DNA of 64,000 nt from the NCBI RefSeq assembly GCF_002531825.1, contig NZ_NWSX01000004.1, positions 1-64,000 on the forward strand. The letters run 5' to 3'. The DNA is from Rhizobium sp. J15. Its GTDB lineage: Bacteria > Pseudomonadota > Alphaproteobacteria > Rhizobiales > Rhizobiaceae. A model generated the notes under the pieces. It was not told where the DNA came from. It did no database searches and worked only from the letters and a program-made list of their open reading frames with translations. The position numbers and the translations under genes were made by a program. Shown one piece after another: positions 51,568 through 64,000 of the stretch. Position 1 is the first letter of the stretch. Every line of letters starts with the position of its first letter.

Positions 51568-53432
51568 CACTCCTCTCCCTTCATGACGCTGACGACCAGC
51601 TGGTTTTCCGAGACCCTGACACCGGGAGCGACCTGCAGTTTGCCGACGATGCCGTCGAAGGGCGCCCGCAGCGTATGTTCCATCTTCATCGCTTCGACCG
51701 TCAGCAGACGGTCCCCCTTGGCCACGCGATCGCCCTCAGTGACGTGGACCGAAATGACGAGGCCGGGCATCGGCGACAGGATGGCGCCGTCGCCCACGCC
51801 ATGATTTGCTTCGACCTCGCCTGCGTGGGGCAAGCCGATCGGCCAGGCATTGCCGGCATCGAAAAGTACCGTCGCCTCGTCCATCTCGACGGCATTTGTT
51901 TCGAGGTCGCCGCGGGCCCTTCCCCAATGGAGGTGACCGTCGATGCGCACGCGCACGCGGCTGTCGCTGGGCCCGGCGATACGGAAGCCGGTCAGTGCGG
52001 ACCAGGGATCGCCAACCGTGCCCTTCGAAAGTGCCGTCGCTGCCTTGTCGATGACGGTTTCATCGGGCTCCTTCGCCAAAAGGCCTTCGCCGTGGCGGTC
52101 GAGGAAGCCGGTATCGATCTGGGCTGCACGGAAATCCGGATCAGTGGCGATGCGGGCGAGAAGACCGGCATTGGATTTGACCGGCCAGACCTCGATACCG
52201 GCGCAGGCGGCGGCGAGCTTCGAAAGGGCCGTCTCGCGGTTCGGCCCATGCGCAATGATCTTGGCAATCATCGGATCGTAGAAGGCAGTGATCTCATTGC
52301 CCTGATCGACGCCGCTGTCGACGCGGACCGTCTCCGGCAGCTTGAGATATTCGAGCCGGCCGGTCGAGGGCAGATAGCCGGCAGAGGGATTTTCGGCATA
52401 GAGCCGGGCTTCGAAGGCCCAGCCATTCATGGCGATCTCGTCCTGATTTTTCGGTAAGGGTTCGCCGGCAGCGATCTTCAGCTGCCAGAGGACCAGATCC
52501 TCGCCGGTAATTGCCTCGGTGACCGGGTGCTCCACCTGCAGGCGCGTGTTCATCTCCATGAACCAGATGCGGTCGGGATCGAGGCCTGCGGAGGCATCGG
52601 CGATGAATTCGATCGTGCCGGCGCCGACATAGTTCACCGCTTTCGCGGCCTTGACCGCCGCATCGCAGATCGCCGCGCGGGTGGCGGCATCGAGGCCGGG
52701 GGCAGGCGCCTCTTCGATGACCTTCTGATGGCGGCGCTGCAGCGAGCAGTCGCGTTCGAAGAGATGAACGCAATTGCCTGATTTGTCGGCGAAGATCTGC
52801 ACCTCGATGTGACGCGGATTGGCGATATACCGTTCGATTAGAACGCGGTCGTCGCCGAAGGAGGCAGCTGCTTCACGGCGACAAGAGGCGAGAAGCTCGG
52901 CGAAATCCTGCGCGCGGTCGACGCGGCGCATGCCCTTGCCGCCGCCGCCGGCAACGGCCTTGATGAGCACGGGATAACCGATGGCCTCGGCCTCGGCCGC
53001 GAGCCTTGCTTCGCTCTGGTCCGGCCCGAGATAACCGGGGGTGACGGGCACGCCGGCTGCCTGCATCAATTCCTTGGCGGCGTCCTTCAGACCCATGGCG
53101 CGGATGGCGGCCGGCGGCGCGCCGACCCAGATCATGCCGGCCCTTTCCACCGCTTCGGCGAATTCGGCATTTTCCGACAGGAACCCGTAGCCCGGATGGA
53201 TGGCGGCAGCGCCTGACTTTCGGGCGGCCTCCAGGATGCGCGCCTCAGAGAGATAACTCTCTCGGGCGGGCGGCGGACCGATGGCGATCGCCTCGTCCGC
53301 TTCCCGCACGAAAGGCAGGCCGGCATCGGCCTCGGAATAGACGGCGATGGTGCGGATGCCGAGCGTCTTCGCCGTGCGGATGATGCGGCGGGCGATTTCG
53401 CCCCTGTTGGCAATGAGAAGACTTTCCATCAT
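51567..53432 (-). CDS. mccA: Methylcrotonyl-CoA carboxylase biotin-containing subunit
   Basis: 621-aa acyl-CoA carboxylase alpha subunit. Biotin carboxylase domain at residues 1-450 ([37 protein letters not shown]-grasp glycine loop; [14 protein letters not shown]), and a C-terminal biotinyl domain with AMKMEH near residue 585, where Lys is biotinylated. Together with the carboxyltransferase from the next gene upstream it carboxylates 3-methylcrotonyl-CoA. ATG 53432 begins the family N-terminus; the frame upstream is non-family sequence. Same complex type as mycobacterial AccA1. Confidence 0.93.
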   Translation of the reverse strand: MMESLLIANRGEIARRIIRTAKTLGIRTIAVYSEADAGLPFVREADEAIAIGPPPARESYLSEARILEAARKSGAAAIHPGYGFLSENAEFAEAVERAGMIWVGAPPAAIRAMGLKDAAKELMQAAGVPVTPGYLGPDQSEARLAAEAEAIGYPVLIKAVAGGGGKGMRRVDRAQDFAELLASCRREAAASFGDDRVLIERYIANPRHIEVQIFADKSGNCVHLFERDCSLQRRHQKVIEEAPAPGLDAATRAAICDAAVKAAKAVNYVGAGTIEFIADASAGLDPDRIWFMEMNTRLQVEHPVTEAITGEDLVLWQLKIAAGEPLPKNQDEIAMNGWAFEARLYAENPSAGYLPSTGRLEYLKLPETVRVDSGVDQGNEITAFYDPMIAKIIAHGPNRETALSKLAAACAGIEVWPVKSNAGLLARIATDPDFRAAQIDTGFLDRHGEGLLAKEPDETVIDKAATALSKGTVGDPWSALTGFRIAGPSDSRVRVRIDGHLHWGRARGDLETNAVEMDEATVLFDAGNAWPIGLPHAGEVEANHGVGDGAILSPMPGLVISVHVTEGDRVAKGDRLLTVEAMKMEHTLRAPFDGIVGKLQVAPGVRVSENQLVVSVMKGEE

Positions 53433-53440
53433 GCCGCGCC

Positions 53441-55051
53441 TCACATCCTGAACAGGCCGAAGCGCGGCCCTTTCGGGATCGGCGCATTCAGGCAGGCGGA
53501 AAAGGCAAGGCCCAGTACGTCGCGCGTCTGGCGCGGGTCGATGATGCCGTCGTCCCAGAGGCGGGCGGTTGCATAATAGGGATTGCCCTCCGCCTCGTAA
53601 CCGGCGCGGATCGGCGCCTTGAAGGCCTCTTCCTCGGCGGCCGGCCAATCCTCGCCGCGCGCTTCCATCGCGTCGCGGCGGATGGTGGCGAGCACCGAAG
53701 CCGCCTGCTCGCCGCCCATGACGCTGATGCGGCTGTTCGGCCAGGTGAACAGGAAGCGCGGGCGATAGGCGCGCCCGCACATGCCGTAATTGCCGGCGCC
53801 GAAGCTGCCGCCGATGATAATGGTGACTTTCGGCACGGTGGCGGTTGCCACCGCGGTCACCAGCTTGGCTCCGTCCTTGGCGATGCCGCCGGCCTCGTAG
53901 CGGCCGCCGACCATGAAGCCGGAAATATTCTGCAGGAAAAGCAGCGGCACGCGGCGCTGGCAGGCGAGCTCGATGAAATGCGCGCCCTTCAGCGCGCTTT
54001 CGGAAAAGAGCACGCCGTTATTGGCGATGACGGCAACTGGCATGCCCCAGATGCGGGCGAAGCCGCAGATGAGCGTGGTGCCGTAGAGCGGCTTGAATTC
54101 ATGCAGTTCCGAGCCGTCGACGATGCGGCCGATCACCTCGCGTACGTCATAGGGCGAGCGCACGTCCTCGGGAATGATGCCGTGAAGGTCCTCGACGTCG
54201 AGCTTCGGCGGCCGGGGGGACTGAATATCGATATCGACCGACTTCACGCTATTGAGGCTGGCGACGATATCGCGCACCAGCAGCAGCGCATGTTCGTCAT
54301 TTTCCGCGACATGATCGACGACGCCGGAGCGGCGGCCATGGGTTTCGGCGCCGCCCAGTTCTTCGGCCGAGATGATCTCGCCGGTCGCAGCCTTGACCAG
54401 CGGCGGGCCGGCGAGGAAGATCGTGCCCTGATTGCGCACGATGACCGTTTCGTCGGACATGGCGGGCACATAGGCGCCGCCGGCCGTGCAGCTTCCCATG
54501 ACGCAGGCGATCTGTGGGATTCCCTCGGCCGACATCTGCGCCTGGTTGTAGAAGATTGCGCCGAAATGGTCGCGGTCGGGGAAGACCTCGGCCTGGTGCG
54601 GAAGATTAGCACCGCCGCTATCGACCAGATAGAGGCAGGGCAGGCGGTTCTGCAGGGCGATTTCCTGCGCCCTGAGATGTTTCTTCACCGTCAGGGGGTA
54701 ATAGGCGCCGCCCTTCACCGTCGCGTCATTGGCGACGATCATCACCTCGCGGCCGCAAACGCGGCCAATGCCAGCGATGATGCCCGCACCCGGCGCCTCG
54801 TCGCCGTACATGCCGTTGGCCGCCAGCGCGCCGATCTCCAGGAAGGGACTGCCGGCATCGAGCAGCAGCTGGATGCGGTCGCGCGGCAGGAGCTTGCCCT
54901 TGCCGGTATGGCGCTCGCGCGCCGTTTGCGGTCCGCCTTCGCGCGCTTTCGCCGAGCGCTCGTAGAGCTCGTCGATAATCGCTCTGTTCTTGGCTGTGTT
55001 GTTTTTGAAGCTGTCGCTGTCGCGGTCGATCGCCGTCGAAATCACCGTCAT
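53441..55051 (-). CDS. mccB: Methylcrotonyl-CoA carboxylase carboxyltransferase subunit
   Basis: 536-aa carboxyltransferase. Two crotonase-like halves: [20 protein letters not shown] in the N-domain and [20 protein letters not shown] in the C-domain, both diagnostic of the methylcrotonyl/geranyl-CoA carboxylase beta type. Transfers CO2 from biotin to 3-methylcrotonyl-CoA. Start at 55051 overlaps the acyl-CoA dehydrogenase stop by 4 nt; the larger upstream frame lies antisense-like within that gene. Confidence 0.95.
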   Translation of the reverse strand: MTVISTAIDRDSDSFKNNTAKNRAIIDELYERSAKAREGGPQTARERHTGKGKLLPRDRIQLLLDAGSPFLEIGALAANGMYGDEAPGAGIIAGIGRVCGREVMIVANDATVKGGAYYPLTVKKHLRAQEIALQNRLPCLYLVDSGGANLPHQAEVFPDRDHFGAIFYNQAQMSAEGIPQIACVMGSCTAGGAYVPAMSDETVIVRNQGTIFLAGPPLVKAATGEIISAEELGGAETHGRRSGVVDHVAENDEHALLLVRDIVASLNSVKSVDIDIQSPRPPKLDVEDLHGIIPEDVRSPYDVREVIGRIVDGSELHEFKPLYGTTLICGFARIWGMPVAVIANNGVLFSESALKGAHFIELACQRRVPLLFLQNISGFMVGGRYEAGGIAKDGAKLVTAVATATVPKVTIIIGGSFGAGNYGMCGRAYRPRFLFTWPNSRISVMGGEQAASVLATIRRDAMEARGEDWPAAEEEAFKAPIRAGYEAEGNPYYATARLWDDGIIDPRQTRDVLGLAFSACLNAPIPKGPRFGLFRM

Positions 55052-56193
55052 GATGCGATGAGCTCCCGCCCGATCAGATAGCGGCGGATCTCGTTGGTGC
55101 CCGCGCCGATATCGTAAAGCTTGGCGTCGCGCAGGAAACGCTCGACCGGCCATTCCTTGGTATAGCCGGCGCCGCCGAGCGCTTGGATCGCCTCGAGCGA
55201 CACCTTCACGGCATTCTCGCTGGCAAAGAGGATCGCGGCGGCCGCATCGGTGCGCGTGGCGCGGCCGGCATCGCAGGCCCGCGCCACGGAATAGACATAG
55301 GCGCGCGCCGAATTCAGCGCGACGTACATGTCGGCGATCTTGCCCTGCATCAGCTGGAAATCGCCGATCGCCTTGCCGAACTGCTTGCGGTCGCACACAT
55401 AGGGCAGCACGACGTCCAGGCAGGCCTGCATGATGCCGAGCGGGCCGGCAGCGAGCACGGCGCGCTCGTAATCGAGGCCCGACATCAGGATCTTGACGCC
55501 TTCTCCCTCCCGGCCCATCAGCGCCTCGGCCGGCACCTCGCAATCCTGAAAGACCAGTTCGGCCGTATCGCTGCCGCGCATGCCGAGCTTGGAAAGCTTC
55601 TTGGAGACGCTGAAGCCGGGCAGGCCTTTTTCGATGATGAAGGCGGAAATGCCTTTCGGGCCGGCGGCCGGATCGGTCTTGGCATAGACGACGAGCACGT
55701 CGGCATGCGGTGCATTGGTGATCCAGAATTTCGTGCCGTTGAGGACATAGCGGTCGCCCTTTTTATCGGCGCGCAACCGCATGGAGACGACATCGGAGCC
55801 CGAGCCGACCTCCGACATGGCAAGCGAGCCGACATGGTCGCCTGATATCAGCTTCGGCAGATAGCGGTTTTTCTGTTCCGGCGATGCCCAGCGACGGATC
55901 TGGTTGACGCAGAGATTGGAATGAGCGCCGTAGCTCAAGCCCACCGAGGCCGAGGCGCGCGAGACTTCCTCCATGGCGACGACATGCTCGAGATAACCGA
56001 GGCCGGCGCCGCCGAATTCTTCCTCGACGGTGATGCCATGCAGGCCGAGCGCGCCCATCTGAGGCCAGAGCTGGCGCGGGAACGTGTTGCTTTCGTCGAT
56101 CTCCGCGGCGAGCGGAGCAATATGACCGGCGGCAAATCGCGCCGTCGTTTCGCGGATCGCGTCCGCGGTTTCGCCGAGCGAAAAATCAAACAT
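55048..56193 (-). CDS. ivd: Isovaleryl-CoA dehydrogenase
   Basis: 381-aa acyl-CoA dehydrogenase. The segment [20 protein letters not shown] and the [20 protein letters not shown] loop are characteristic of isovaleryl-CoA dehydrogenases (LiuA/Ivd), which oxidise isovaleryl-CoA to 3-methylcrotonyl-CoA, the substrate of the following two genes. First gene of the leftward leucine operon. Start ATG 56193 ([15 protein letters not shown]) with GGGAGGAG upstream; earlier starts fall inside the intergenic palindromic element. Confidence 0.95.
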   Translation of the reverse strand: MFDFSLGETADAIRETTARFAAGHIAPLAAEIDESNTFPRQLWPQMGALGLHGITVEEEFGGAGLGYLEHVVAMEEVSRASASVGLSYGAHSNLCVNQIRRWASPEQKNRYLPKLISGDHVGSLAMSEVGSGSDVVSMRLRADKKGDRYVLNGTKFWITNAPHADVLVVYAKTDPAAGPKGISAFIIEKGLPGFSVSKKLSKLGMRGSDTAELVFQDCEVPAEALMGREGEGVKILMSGLDYERAVLAAGPLGIMQACLDVVLPYVCDRKQFGKAIGDFQLMQGKIADMYVALNSARAYVYSVARACDAGRATRTDAAAAILFASENAVKVSLEAIQALGGAGYTKEWPVERFLRDAKLYDIGAGTNEIRRYLIGRELIAS

Positions 56194-56257
56194 GGCACTC
56201 CTCCCGCTGAAATATGTAGCGCGGGTTGCGGCAGGTTCAAAGAGGCACCCCATGCCT

Positions 56258-56396
56258 CCCTCATGCCTGTGCTTGTCACCGGCATCCAACCATCGCGCGT
56301 CCGCGCGGTGAATGGCTCTTTGCTCGCTCGAAGAAAGTCTCTTGCGCCCAAGGACTTGGGCGCGCTGGATGCCTGTGACAAGCACAGGCATGAGGG
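56258..56396. repeat. RIME-like intergenic palindromic element
   Basis: The 31-bp arm at 56258-56288 (CCCTCATGCCTGTGCTTGTC and onward) is an inverted copy of 56366-56396, one mismatch. Inside, GCGCCCAAG (56344-56352) pairs with CTTGGGCGC (56355-56363) around a 2-nt loop. Composition and layout fit the Rhizobium-specific intergenic mosaic elements. It fills the gap between the convergent-facing starts of the dehydrogenase and AraC operons and may act as an mRNA or DNA structure; small open frames over it are not genes. Confidence 0.75.
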
Positions 56397-56466
56397 AGTA
56401 TGTGGAACTGCCAGCGCCAAATAGCGACTGGGTCTAGATGCAGGTCTCGGCTTATTACCCACTGCG

Positions 56467-57465
56467 CTATTCCCCCGCTTCCTCCCGTCGAAAAGTCTCA
56501 GGGCTCTTGCCCATCCATTTGCGAAATGCGCGAAAAAAGGCGCTGGGTTCGGAATAGCCGAGCTGTACGGCGATCTCGCCGATCGTTTTCGAGGTATTCA
56601 GCAGCAGTTCGACGGCGAGGTCGCGGCGGATGTCGTCCTTGATGGCGGCATAGCTTTGTCCTTCGTCGTGCAGGCGGTGGCGCAGCGTCGAGGGCGGCAT
56701 GCGCATGTCGGCGGCGAGTTCGGCGAAGCTTCGCCACGTGGCCGGCGTTGCCTGGTTCAAGCGCCGGCGGACGGCCGCGGCGATGCCGGCATCGTAGCGG
56801 TAGCGCACGAGAATATTGGCGGGCGCGCCGCGCAGGAATTGTTTCAGCGCCTGTTCGCTGCGTGAAATCGGCAGGTCGAGCAGGGCGCTGTCGAAACCGA
56901 GACGGCTGATCGGCTGCGAGAAACGTACCGGCGCGCCGAAGAAAAGCCGGTAGTCGGCGCCTTGTTTCGGCTCGGCGCAGCGGAAATCCACGAGCCGGAT
57001 CGGGATGCGGCGGCCGACCAGCCAGCAGGTGATGCCGTGCAGGATGATCCAGTAGGTGCGGTAGGCGAAGGCCGAGCGCGGGCTGTCTGCATCCCTGAGT
57101 TCGACCTCCGCCAGTCCGTCGCGGATGACGAGCCGTCCCCGGGGATCGTCGAGCACGACATCGAGGAAGCGCAGTGCCCGGCGCAGCGCCTGACCGAGCG
57201 TCGGCGCGTGCAGCACGCAATGGCAGAGCAGCGTGAAACTGCCGCTGCGCATCGGCCGGCCGCCCATGCCGAAGAATTCGTCGTCAAGCTCGGCGGCGAT
57301 CGCCAGCCAGAGCGCGCCATAGGTTTCCGCCGAAACCGGCTGGTCGACGACCGACAGACCCACGCGGGCGAGGATCGGCGCCGTCGGCTTGCCGAGCCGC
57401 CGCAGGCTGTCGAGCGCCTCCTCGACGAAAGCAGGTGCGATCATGCGTCGTTCGATCTCGGCCAT
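56467..57465 (-). CDS. AraC-family transcriptional regulator
   Basis: About 332 aa. N-terminal Arabinose_bd-type domain ([20 protein letters not shown]) and a C-terminal double helix-turn-helix, [20 protein letters not shown] and [20 protein letters not shown], as in OruR-type regulators. Probably controls the adjacent branched-chain amino-acid genes. I choose ATG 57465; a start at 57525 would add 20 residues reaching into the divergent promoter region. Confidence 0.88.
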   Translation of the reverse strand: MAEIERRMIAPAFVEEALDSLRRLGKPTAPILARVGLSVVDQPVSAETYGALWLAIAAELDDEFFGMGGRPMRSGSFTLLCHCVLHAPTLGQALRRALRFLDVVLDDPRGRLVIRDGLAEVELRDADSPRSAFAYRTYWIILHGITCWLVGRRIPIRLVDFRCAEPKQGADYRLFFGAPVRFSQPISRLGFDSALLDLPISRSEQALKQFLRGAPANILVRYRYDAGIAAAVRRRLNQATPATWRSFAELAADMRMPPSTLRHRLHDEGQSYAAIKDDIRRDLAVELLLNTSKTIGEIAVQLGYSEPSAFFRAFRKWMGKSPETFRREEAGE

Positions 57466-57599
57466 CTCATCCCCGCTATGGCAAAACTGGCCGAAATAAT
57501 GGAGCAGTTTTGTCATCGCTTGCAATAGGTGGAACGAATAGAATCGTGGGCGTCGGTGGCGCTCGGAGGAAGACGCGGCCGGCAGGGAGGAACAGATTC

Positions 57600-58367
57600 A
57601 TGCTGATCCGTGGGGCAAGTTTCATCGTCACCGGCGGCGGTTCCGGGCTCGGAGCGGCGACGGCGCGCATGCTGGTCGAGGCCGGCGGGCGTGTGACGAT
57701 CGCCGATCTCAACGTCGAAGCGGGCGAGGCGATCGCGCGGGAATTCGGTAGTGATGCCCGTTTCGTCAAGGCCGATGTGGCCGATGGCGACGATGGACCG
57801 GCGGTGGTCGCCGCGGCAGCCGAAGCCTTCGGCGCCTTGCGCGGGCTGGTCAATTGCGCAGGCATCGCTCCGGCCGAAAAGGTGATCGGCCGCGACGGAC
57901 CACACCGGCTGGAGAGTTTCGCGCGCACCATCGGCATCAATCTCATCGGCACGTTCAACATGATCCGGCTTGCCGCTGCCGCGATCCAGAATGCGGAGCC
58001 GGATGCTGAAGGCGAACGCGGCGTGATCGTCAACACGGCCTCGGTCGCCGCCTTCGACGGCCAGATCGGCCAGGCGGCCTATGCCGCTTCCAAGGGCGGG
58101 GTGGCGGCGATGACCTTGCCGATCGCCCGCGAGCTTGCCCGTCACGGCATTCGCGTCGTGTCGATTGCGCCCGGCATTTTCGAAACGCCGATGATGGCCG
58201 GCATGCCGGCCGAGGTTCAGACAGCCCTCGGCCAGAGCGTGCCCTTTCCGCCGCGGCTTGGCCGGCCGGCGGAATTTGCCGGACTGGTGCGCCATATCGT
58301 TGAAAACAACATGCTGAACGGCGTGGTCATTCGCCTCGACGGCGCATTGCGGATGGGCGCGCGGTAA
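57600..58367 (+). CDS. Short-chain dehydrogenase, 3-hydroxyacyl-CoA (HSD17B10-like)
   Basis: 255-aa classical [11 protein letters not shown] cofactor motif (11-18), [20 protein letters not shown] with catalytic Ser and Tyr-x3-Lys (YAASK). Pattern [28 protein letters not shown] is shared with type II 3-hydroxyacyl-CoA dehydrogenases (HSD17B10), which oxidise 2-methyl-3-hydroxybutyryl-CoA in isoleucine breakdown. First gene of the rightward operon, divergent from the AraC gene. Start ATG 57600. Confidence 0.88.
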   Translation: MLIRGASFIVTGGGSGLGAATARMLVEAGGRVTIADLNVEAGEAIAREFGSDARFVKADVADGDDGPAVVAAAAEAFGALRGLVNCAGIAPAEKVIGRDGPHRLESFARTIGINLIGTFNMIRLAAAAIQNAEPDAEGERGVIVNTASVAAFDGQIGQAAYAASKGGVAAMTLPIARELARHGIRVVSIAPGIFETPMMAGMPAEVQTALGQSVPFPPRLGRPAEFAGLVRHIVENNMLNGVVIRLDGALRMGAR

Positions 58368-58389
58368 GCGTGACGCCCAAGGAGGAAAG

Positions 58390-59577
58390 ATGGCATTGCA
58401 GGACCCAATCGTCATCGTCGGTGCGGCGCGCACGCCGATCGGCAGTTTCCAGGGAGAGTTGAAGGAGGCGACTGCACCGGAACTCGGAGCGGCGGCGATC
58501 CGCGCAGCACTTGAGCGCAGCAGCGTCGAAGCCGAGGCGATCGAGGAGGTCGTTTTCGGCTGTGTGTTGCCGGCGGGGCAGGGGCAGGCTCCGGCGCGCC
58601 AGGCGGCGATCCATGCGGGCCTCCCCTTCGCGACCGGCGCCAGCACCGTCAACAAGATGTGCGGCTCGGGCATGAAGGCGGTCATGATGGCGCATGACCA
58701 GATCGCCGCGGGCAGCGTTTCGATCGCTGTCGCGGGCGGCATGGAAAGCATGACGAATGCGCCCTATCTCCTTGACAAGGCCCGCGGCGGCTACAGGCTC
58801 GGCCACGGGCGCGTCGTGGATCATATGTTCCTCGACGGGCTGGAGGATGCTTATGACAAGGGGCGCTTGATGGGCAGCTTCGCGGAGGATTGCGCCGAGG
58901 CCTATCAGTTCACGCGCGAGGCGCAGGACAGCTATGCCATCGCCTCGCTGACGCGAGCGCAGAAGGCGATCGCTGAAGGCTGTTTCGACAGCGAGATCGT
59001 GCCGGTAACGGTCAGATCGGGCAAATCAGAGCAGATTGCGAGCCGCGACGAGCAGCCGGGCAAGGCCAAGCTCGACAAGATCCCGACGCTGAAGCCCGCC
59101 TTTCGCGATGGCGGCACGGTGACGGCCGCCAATTCCAGTTCGATCTCCGATGGCGCGGCAGCCCTCGTTCTGATGCGCCGCTCCGAAGCCGAGCATCGCG
59201 GCCTGACACCGCTCGCTACCATCCTTGGCCATGCCACCCATTCGCAGGCGCCCAACCTTTTCGCCACCGCGCCGATCGGCGCGCTGCAGAAGCTCTCCGA
59301 CCGGACCGGCCTGGCGCTTGCGGATGTCGATCTCTTCGAAATCAACGAGGCTTTCGCCGTCGTCGCCATGGCGGCAATGCGCGATCTCGACCTGCCGCAT
59401 GAAAAGGTGAACGTGCATGGCGGCGCCTGCGCGCTCGGCCATCCGATCGGCGCATCGGGCGCCCGCATTCTGGTGACGCTGCTTTCAGCATTGGAGCGTT
59501 ACGATCTGAAGCGCGGCATGGCCGCGCTCTGCATCGGCGGCGGCGAGGCGACGGCCGTCGCTATCGAGCGGCATTAG
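58390..59577 (+). CDS. Acetyl-CoA acetyltransferase/thiolase
   Basis: 395-aa thiolase. Nucleophilic Cys91 (NKMCGSGMKAVM), NEAFAVVAMAAM, and the C-terminal GGACALGHPIGASGARIL with His and Cys context are complete. In this operon it would split 2-methylacetoacetyl-CoA (isoleucine) or acetoacetyl-CoA (from leucine) to acetyl-CoA products. 22 nt after the SDR gene, AGGAGG-like site just ahead. Confidence 0.94.
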   Translation: MALQDPIVIVGAARTPIGSFQGELKEATAPELGAAAIRAALERSSVEAEAIEEVVFGCVLPAGQGQAPARQAAIHAGLPFATGASTVNKMCGSGMKAVMMAHDQIAAGSVSIAVAGGMESMTNAPYLLDKARGGYRLGHGRVVDHMFLDGLEDAYDKGRLMGSFAEDCAEAYQFTREAQDSYAIASLTRAQKAIAEGCFDSEIVPVTVRSGKSEQIASRDEQPGKAKLDKIPTLKPAFRDGGTVTAANSSSISDGAAALVLMRRSEAEHRGLTPLATILGHATHSQAPNLFATAPIGALQKLSDRTGLALADVDLFEINEAFAVVAMAAMRDLDLPHEKVNVHGGACALGHPIGASGARILVTLLSALERYDLKRGMAALCIGGGEATAVAIERH

Positions 59578-59592
59578 CGGGGAGGCAAATAG

Positions 59593-62017
<2,425 letters not shown>

Positions 62018-62018
62018 C

Positions 62019-63032
62019 ATGGCCAGGATGACGATGATCGAGGCCGTGCGCAGCGCCATGGACGTCTCGATGGCGCGCGACGACAATGTCGTGGTCTTCG
62101 GCGAGGATGTCGGCTATTTCGGCGGCGTCTTCCGCTCGACGCAGGGCCTGCAGGCGAAATACGGCAGAACGCGCTGCTTCGATACGCCGATCAGCGAATC
62201 CGGCATCGTCGGTACGGCGATCGGCATGGCGGCCTATGGGCTGAAACCCTGTGTCGAGATTCAGTTCGCCGATTACATGTATCCGGCCTATGACCAGCTG
62301 ACGCAGGAGGCGGCGCGCATCCGCTACCGGTCCAACGGCGATTTCACCTGCCCGATCGTCGTGCGCATGCCGACAGGCGGCGGCATCTTCGGCGGCCAGA
62401 CGCACAGCCAGAGCCCGGAAGCGCTCTTCACCCATGTCTGTGGGCTGAAGGTGATCGTGCCGTCCAATCCCTATGATGCCAAGGGCCTGCTGATCGCGGC
62501 GATCGAGGACCCTGATCCCGTCATGTTTCTGGAGCCGAAGCGGCTCTATAACGGCCCCTTCGACGGTCATCACGAGCGGCCGGTGACGCCCTGGTCGAAA
62601 CACGACCTCGGCGAGGTGCCCGACGGCCATTATACCATTCCGATCGGCAAGGCCGAGGTGCGGCGCACGGGATCGGCGGTGACAGTGATCGCCTATGGCA
62701 CCATGGTGCATGTGGCGCTCGCCGCGGCCGAGGATGCCGGTATCGATGCCGAGGTGATCGATTTGAGAAGCCTGCTGCCGCTCGATCTCGATACGATCGT
62801 CAGATCGGTCACCAAGACCGGGCGCTGCGTCGTTGTTCATGAGGCGACCTTGACGTCGGGATTCGGCGCCGAAGTCGTGTCGCTGGTGCAGGAACATTGC
62901 TTCTATCATCTCGAAGCGCCTGTCGTGCGCGTCGCCGGCTGGGACACGCCCTATCCGCATGCGCAGGAGTGGGACTATTTTCCCGGTCCAGGCCGGGTCG
63001 GGCGGGCGCTCGCCGAAGTCATGGAGGCCTGA
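62019..63032 (+). CDS. bkdA2: Branched-chain 2-oxoacid dehydrogenase E1 beta subunit
   Basis: 337-aa E1 beta subunit, starting MARMTMIEAVRSAMDVSMAR one base after the alpha-subunit stop. VVVFGEDVGYFGGVFRSTQG, PISESGIVGTAIGMAAYGLK and VVVHEATLTSGFGAEVVSLV are family stretches. Forms the alpha2beta2 decarboxylase with the preceding product. Three bases later starts the E2 gene. Confidence 0.95.
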   Translation: MARMTMIEAVRSAMDVSMARDDNVVVFGEDVGYFGGVFRSTQGLQAKYGRTRCFDTPISESGIVGTAIGMAAYGLKPCVEIQFADYMYPAYDQLTQEAARIRYRSNGDFTCPIVVRMPTGGGIFGGQTHSQSPEALFTHVCGLKVIVPSNPYDAKGLLIAAIEDPDPVMFLEPKRLYNGPFDGHHERPVTPWSKHDLGEVPDGHYTIPIGKAEVRRTGSAVTVIAYGTMVHVALAAAEDAGIDAEVIDLRSLLPLDLDTIVRSVTKTGRCVVVHEATLTSGFGAEVVSLVQEHCFYHLEAPVVRVAGWDTPYPHAQEWDYFPGPGRVGRALAEVMEA

Positions 63033-63035
63033 GCC

Positions 63036-64000
63036 ATGGGCGAATTCATCATCAAGATGCCCGATGTCGGGGAAGGGGTCGCCGAGGCCGAGCTTGTCGA
63101 ATGGCATGTGAAGCCAGGAGATCCGGTCCGCGAGGACATGGTGATCGCCGCCGTGATGACCGACAAGGCGACCGTCGAAATTCCCTCTCCCGTCAACGGC
63201 ACGGTCATCTGGCTTGCCGGCGAGGTCGGTGACCGGATTGCGGTGAAGGCGCCGCTGGTGCGGATCGAGACCGCTGGAGATGTGGGCGAGGCGCAGCCGA
63301 TGCAGATCTCGCAGGCGCCGATTGCCGAACCGGCCAAGGGCGAAACGGCAAAGCCCGCGCCGCCGCCTCCTGCCGCGCAGCCCGCCGAAAAGCCGCTCGC
63401 CGCGCCCTCGGTGCGGCTCTTCGCCAGGGAAAGCGGCGTCGATCTGAGGCAAGTGCAGGGAAGCGGACCGGCCGGGCGTATCCTGCGCGAGGATGTCGAG
63501 CAATTCCTGGCCCAGGGAACGGCGCCTGCGGCGGCAAAGACGGGCTTCGCCAGGAAAACGGCGACCGAAGAAATCAAGCTCACTGGCCTGCGCCGCCGGA
63601 TCGCCGAGAAGATGGTGCTGTCCACCTCGCGCATTCCTCACATCACCTATGTGGAGGAAGTCGATATGACGGCGCTCGAGGAACTGCGCGCCACGATGAA
63701 CGGCGACCGCCGGGAGGGTCATCCGAAGCTGACGGTTCTGCCCTTCCTGATGCGGGCGCTGGTCAAGGCGATTTCCGAGCAGCCGGAGGTCAACGCCACC
63801 TTCGACGACGATGCCGGCATCATCACGCGTTATAGTGCCGTGCATATCGGCATCGCCACGCAGACGCCAGCCGGGCTGACCGTGCCCGTCGTGCGGCATG
63901 CGGAAGCGCGCGGCATCTGGGATTGCGCGGCCGAGATGAACCGGCTGGCGGAAGCGGCGCGCTCGGGCACGGCGACGCGTGATGAGCTTTCCGGCTCCTC
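63036..64000 (+). CDS. bkdB: Branched-chain 2-oxoacid dehydrogenase E2 (lipoamide acyltransferase), partial
   Basis: First 321 codons of the E2 core; the gene runs past the right edge. Lipoyl domain at 1-80 with lipoyl-Lys44 ([12 protein letters not shown]), an Ala/Pro-rich linker, a peripheral subunit-binding domain ([20 protein letters not shown]), then the start of the catalytic domain ([20 protein letters not shown]). The C-terminal HxxxDG active-site motif lies outside the window. An E3 (lpd) gene would be expected next. Confidence 0.95.
   Translation, partial: MGEFIIKMPDVGEGVAEAELVEWHVKPGDPVREDMVIAAVMTDKATVEIPSPVNGTVIWLAGEVGDRIAVKAPLVRIETAGDVGEAQPMQISQAPIAEPAKGETAKPAPPPPAAQPAEKPLAAPSVRLFARESGVDLRQVQGSGPAGRILREDVEQFLAQGTAPAAAKTGFARKTATEEIKLTGLRRRIAEKMVLSTSRIPHITYVEEVDMTALEELRATMNGDRREGHPKLTVLPFLMRALVKAISEQPEVNATFDDDAGIITRYSAVHIGIATQTPAGLTVPVVRHAEARGIWDCAAEMNRLAEAARSGTATRDELSGS

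Noticed and set aside
53433..53780. N-terminal extension of the carboxylase subunit frame
   Set aside because: The family N-terminus starts at ATG 53432 and the extension lies inside the carboxyltransferase gene.

Overview
The window reads as a piece of a large repABC-type secondary replicon from the Rhizobium/Agrobacterium group. It opens on a repABC-family repC with the counter-transcribed RNA signals expected in the repB-repC gap. Coding DNA is GC-rich with strong third-position bias, which produces long antisense shadow frames. Almost everything else is catabolic and transport cargo typical of soil and root-associated rhizobia. No rRNA, tRNA, CRISPR array, intact insertion sequence or prophage was seen.

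Layout. (1) 1-3.7 kb: plasmid core with a ctRNA, RepC, a ParE/Phd-type toxin-antitoxin pair, then a small co-directional operon of tiny unknown proteins around an RBBP9/YdeN-like serine hydrolase. (2) 4.2-16 kb: a FadR-type GntR regulator followed by a ten-gene catabolic/transport cluster: DUF1185 (AA_synth), alpha/beta hydrolase, flavin reductase, luciferase-like monooxygenase, aldehyde dehydrogenase, NIPSNAP protein, polyamine-type ABC importer and a succinate-semialdehyde-type dehydrogenase. Three near-identical TGGTA(C/T)(A/G)CCA operators tie the regulator to the cluster. This is my first candidate for an undescribed pathway: two-component oxygenation of an imported small nitrogenous or cyclic compound ending in a semialdehyde. 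(3) 16-17.3 kb: decay zone with a truncated PhnD-like gene and a VapBC-like pair whose antitoxin carries an apparent 1-nt frameshift. (4) 17.3-26.7 kb: sugar ABC importer with a GH78 alpha-L-rhamnosidase and divergent LacI regulator, then a DHDPS-family aldolase/lyase with a divergent GntR regulator.

(5) 26.7-42 kb: an AT-rich orphan membrane gene beside a remnant of a second GH29 3' end, an intact GH29 alpha-L-fucosidase, a LacI regulator, and a large divergent operon. That operon holds a family-5 binding protein with a Dpp/Opp-like importer, an IolB-like isomerase, a GH39 enzyme with alpha-L-iduronidase-like active-site motifs, a TIM-barrel sugar isomerase, a D-2-hydroxyacid dehydrogenase and an enolase-superfamily dehydratase. 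This is my second candidate for an undescribed system: import and intracellular breakdown of a fucosylated, uronate-containing oligosaccharide.

(6) 42-50.3 kb: an RND tripartite efflux pump split into divergent MFP-RND and RR-HK-OMF units, sharing a 14-bp box in front of both the pump/regulator promoters and the outer-membrane gene. (7) 50.3-64 kb: branched-chain amino acid catabolism. A leftward leucine operon (isovaleryl-CoA dehydrogenase, methylcrotonyl-CoA carboxylase, MaoC hydratase, CitE-like lyase) and an AraC regulator face a rightward operon (SDR, thiolase, acyl-CoA dehydrogenase, branched-chain ketoacid dehydrogenase E1-alpha, E1-beta, E2). The MaoC/CitE pair replaces the usual crotonase-type hydratase and DRE-TIM HMG-CoA lyase, matching the gene content of the mycobacterial Rv2495c-Rv2502c leucine cluster. 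The E2 gene runs off the right edge.
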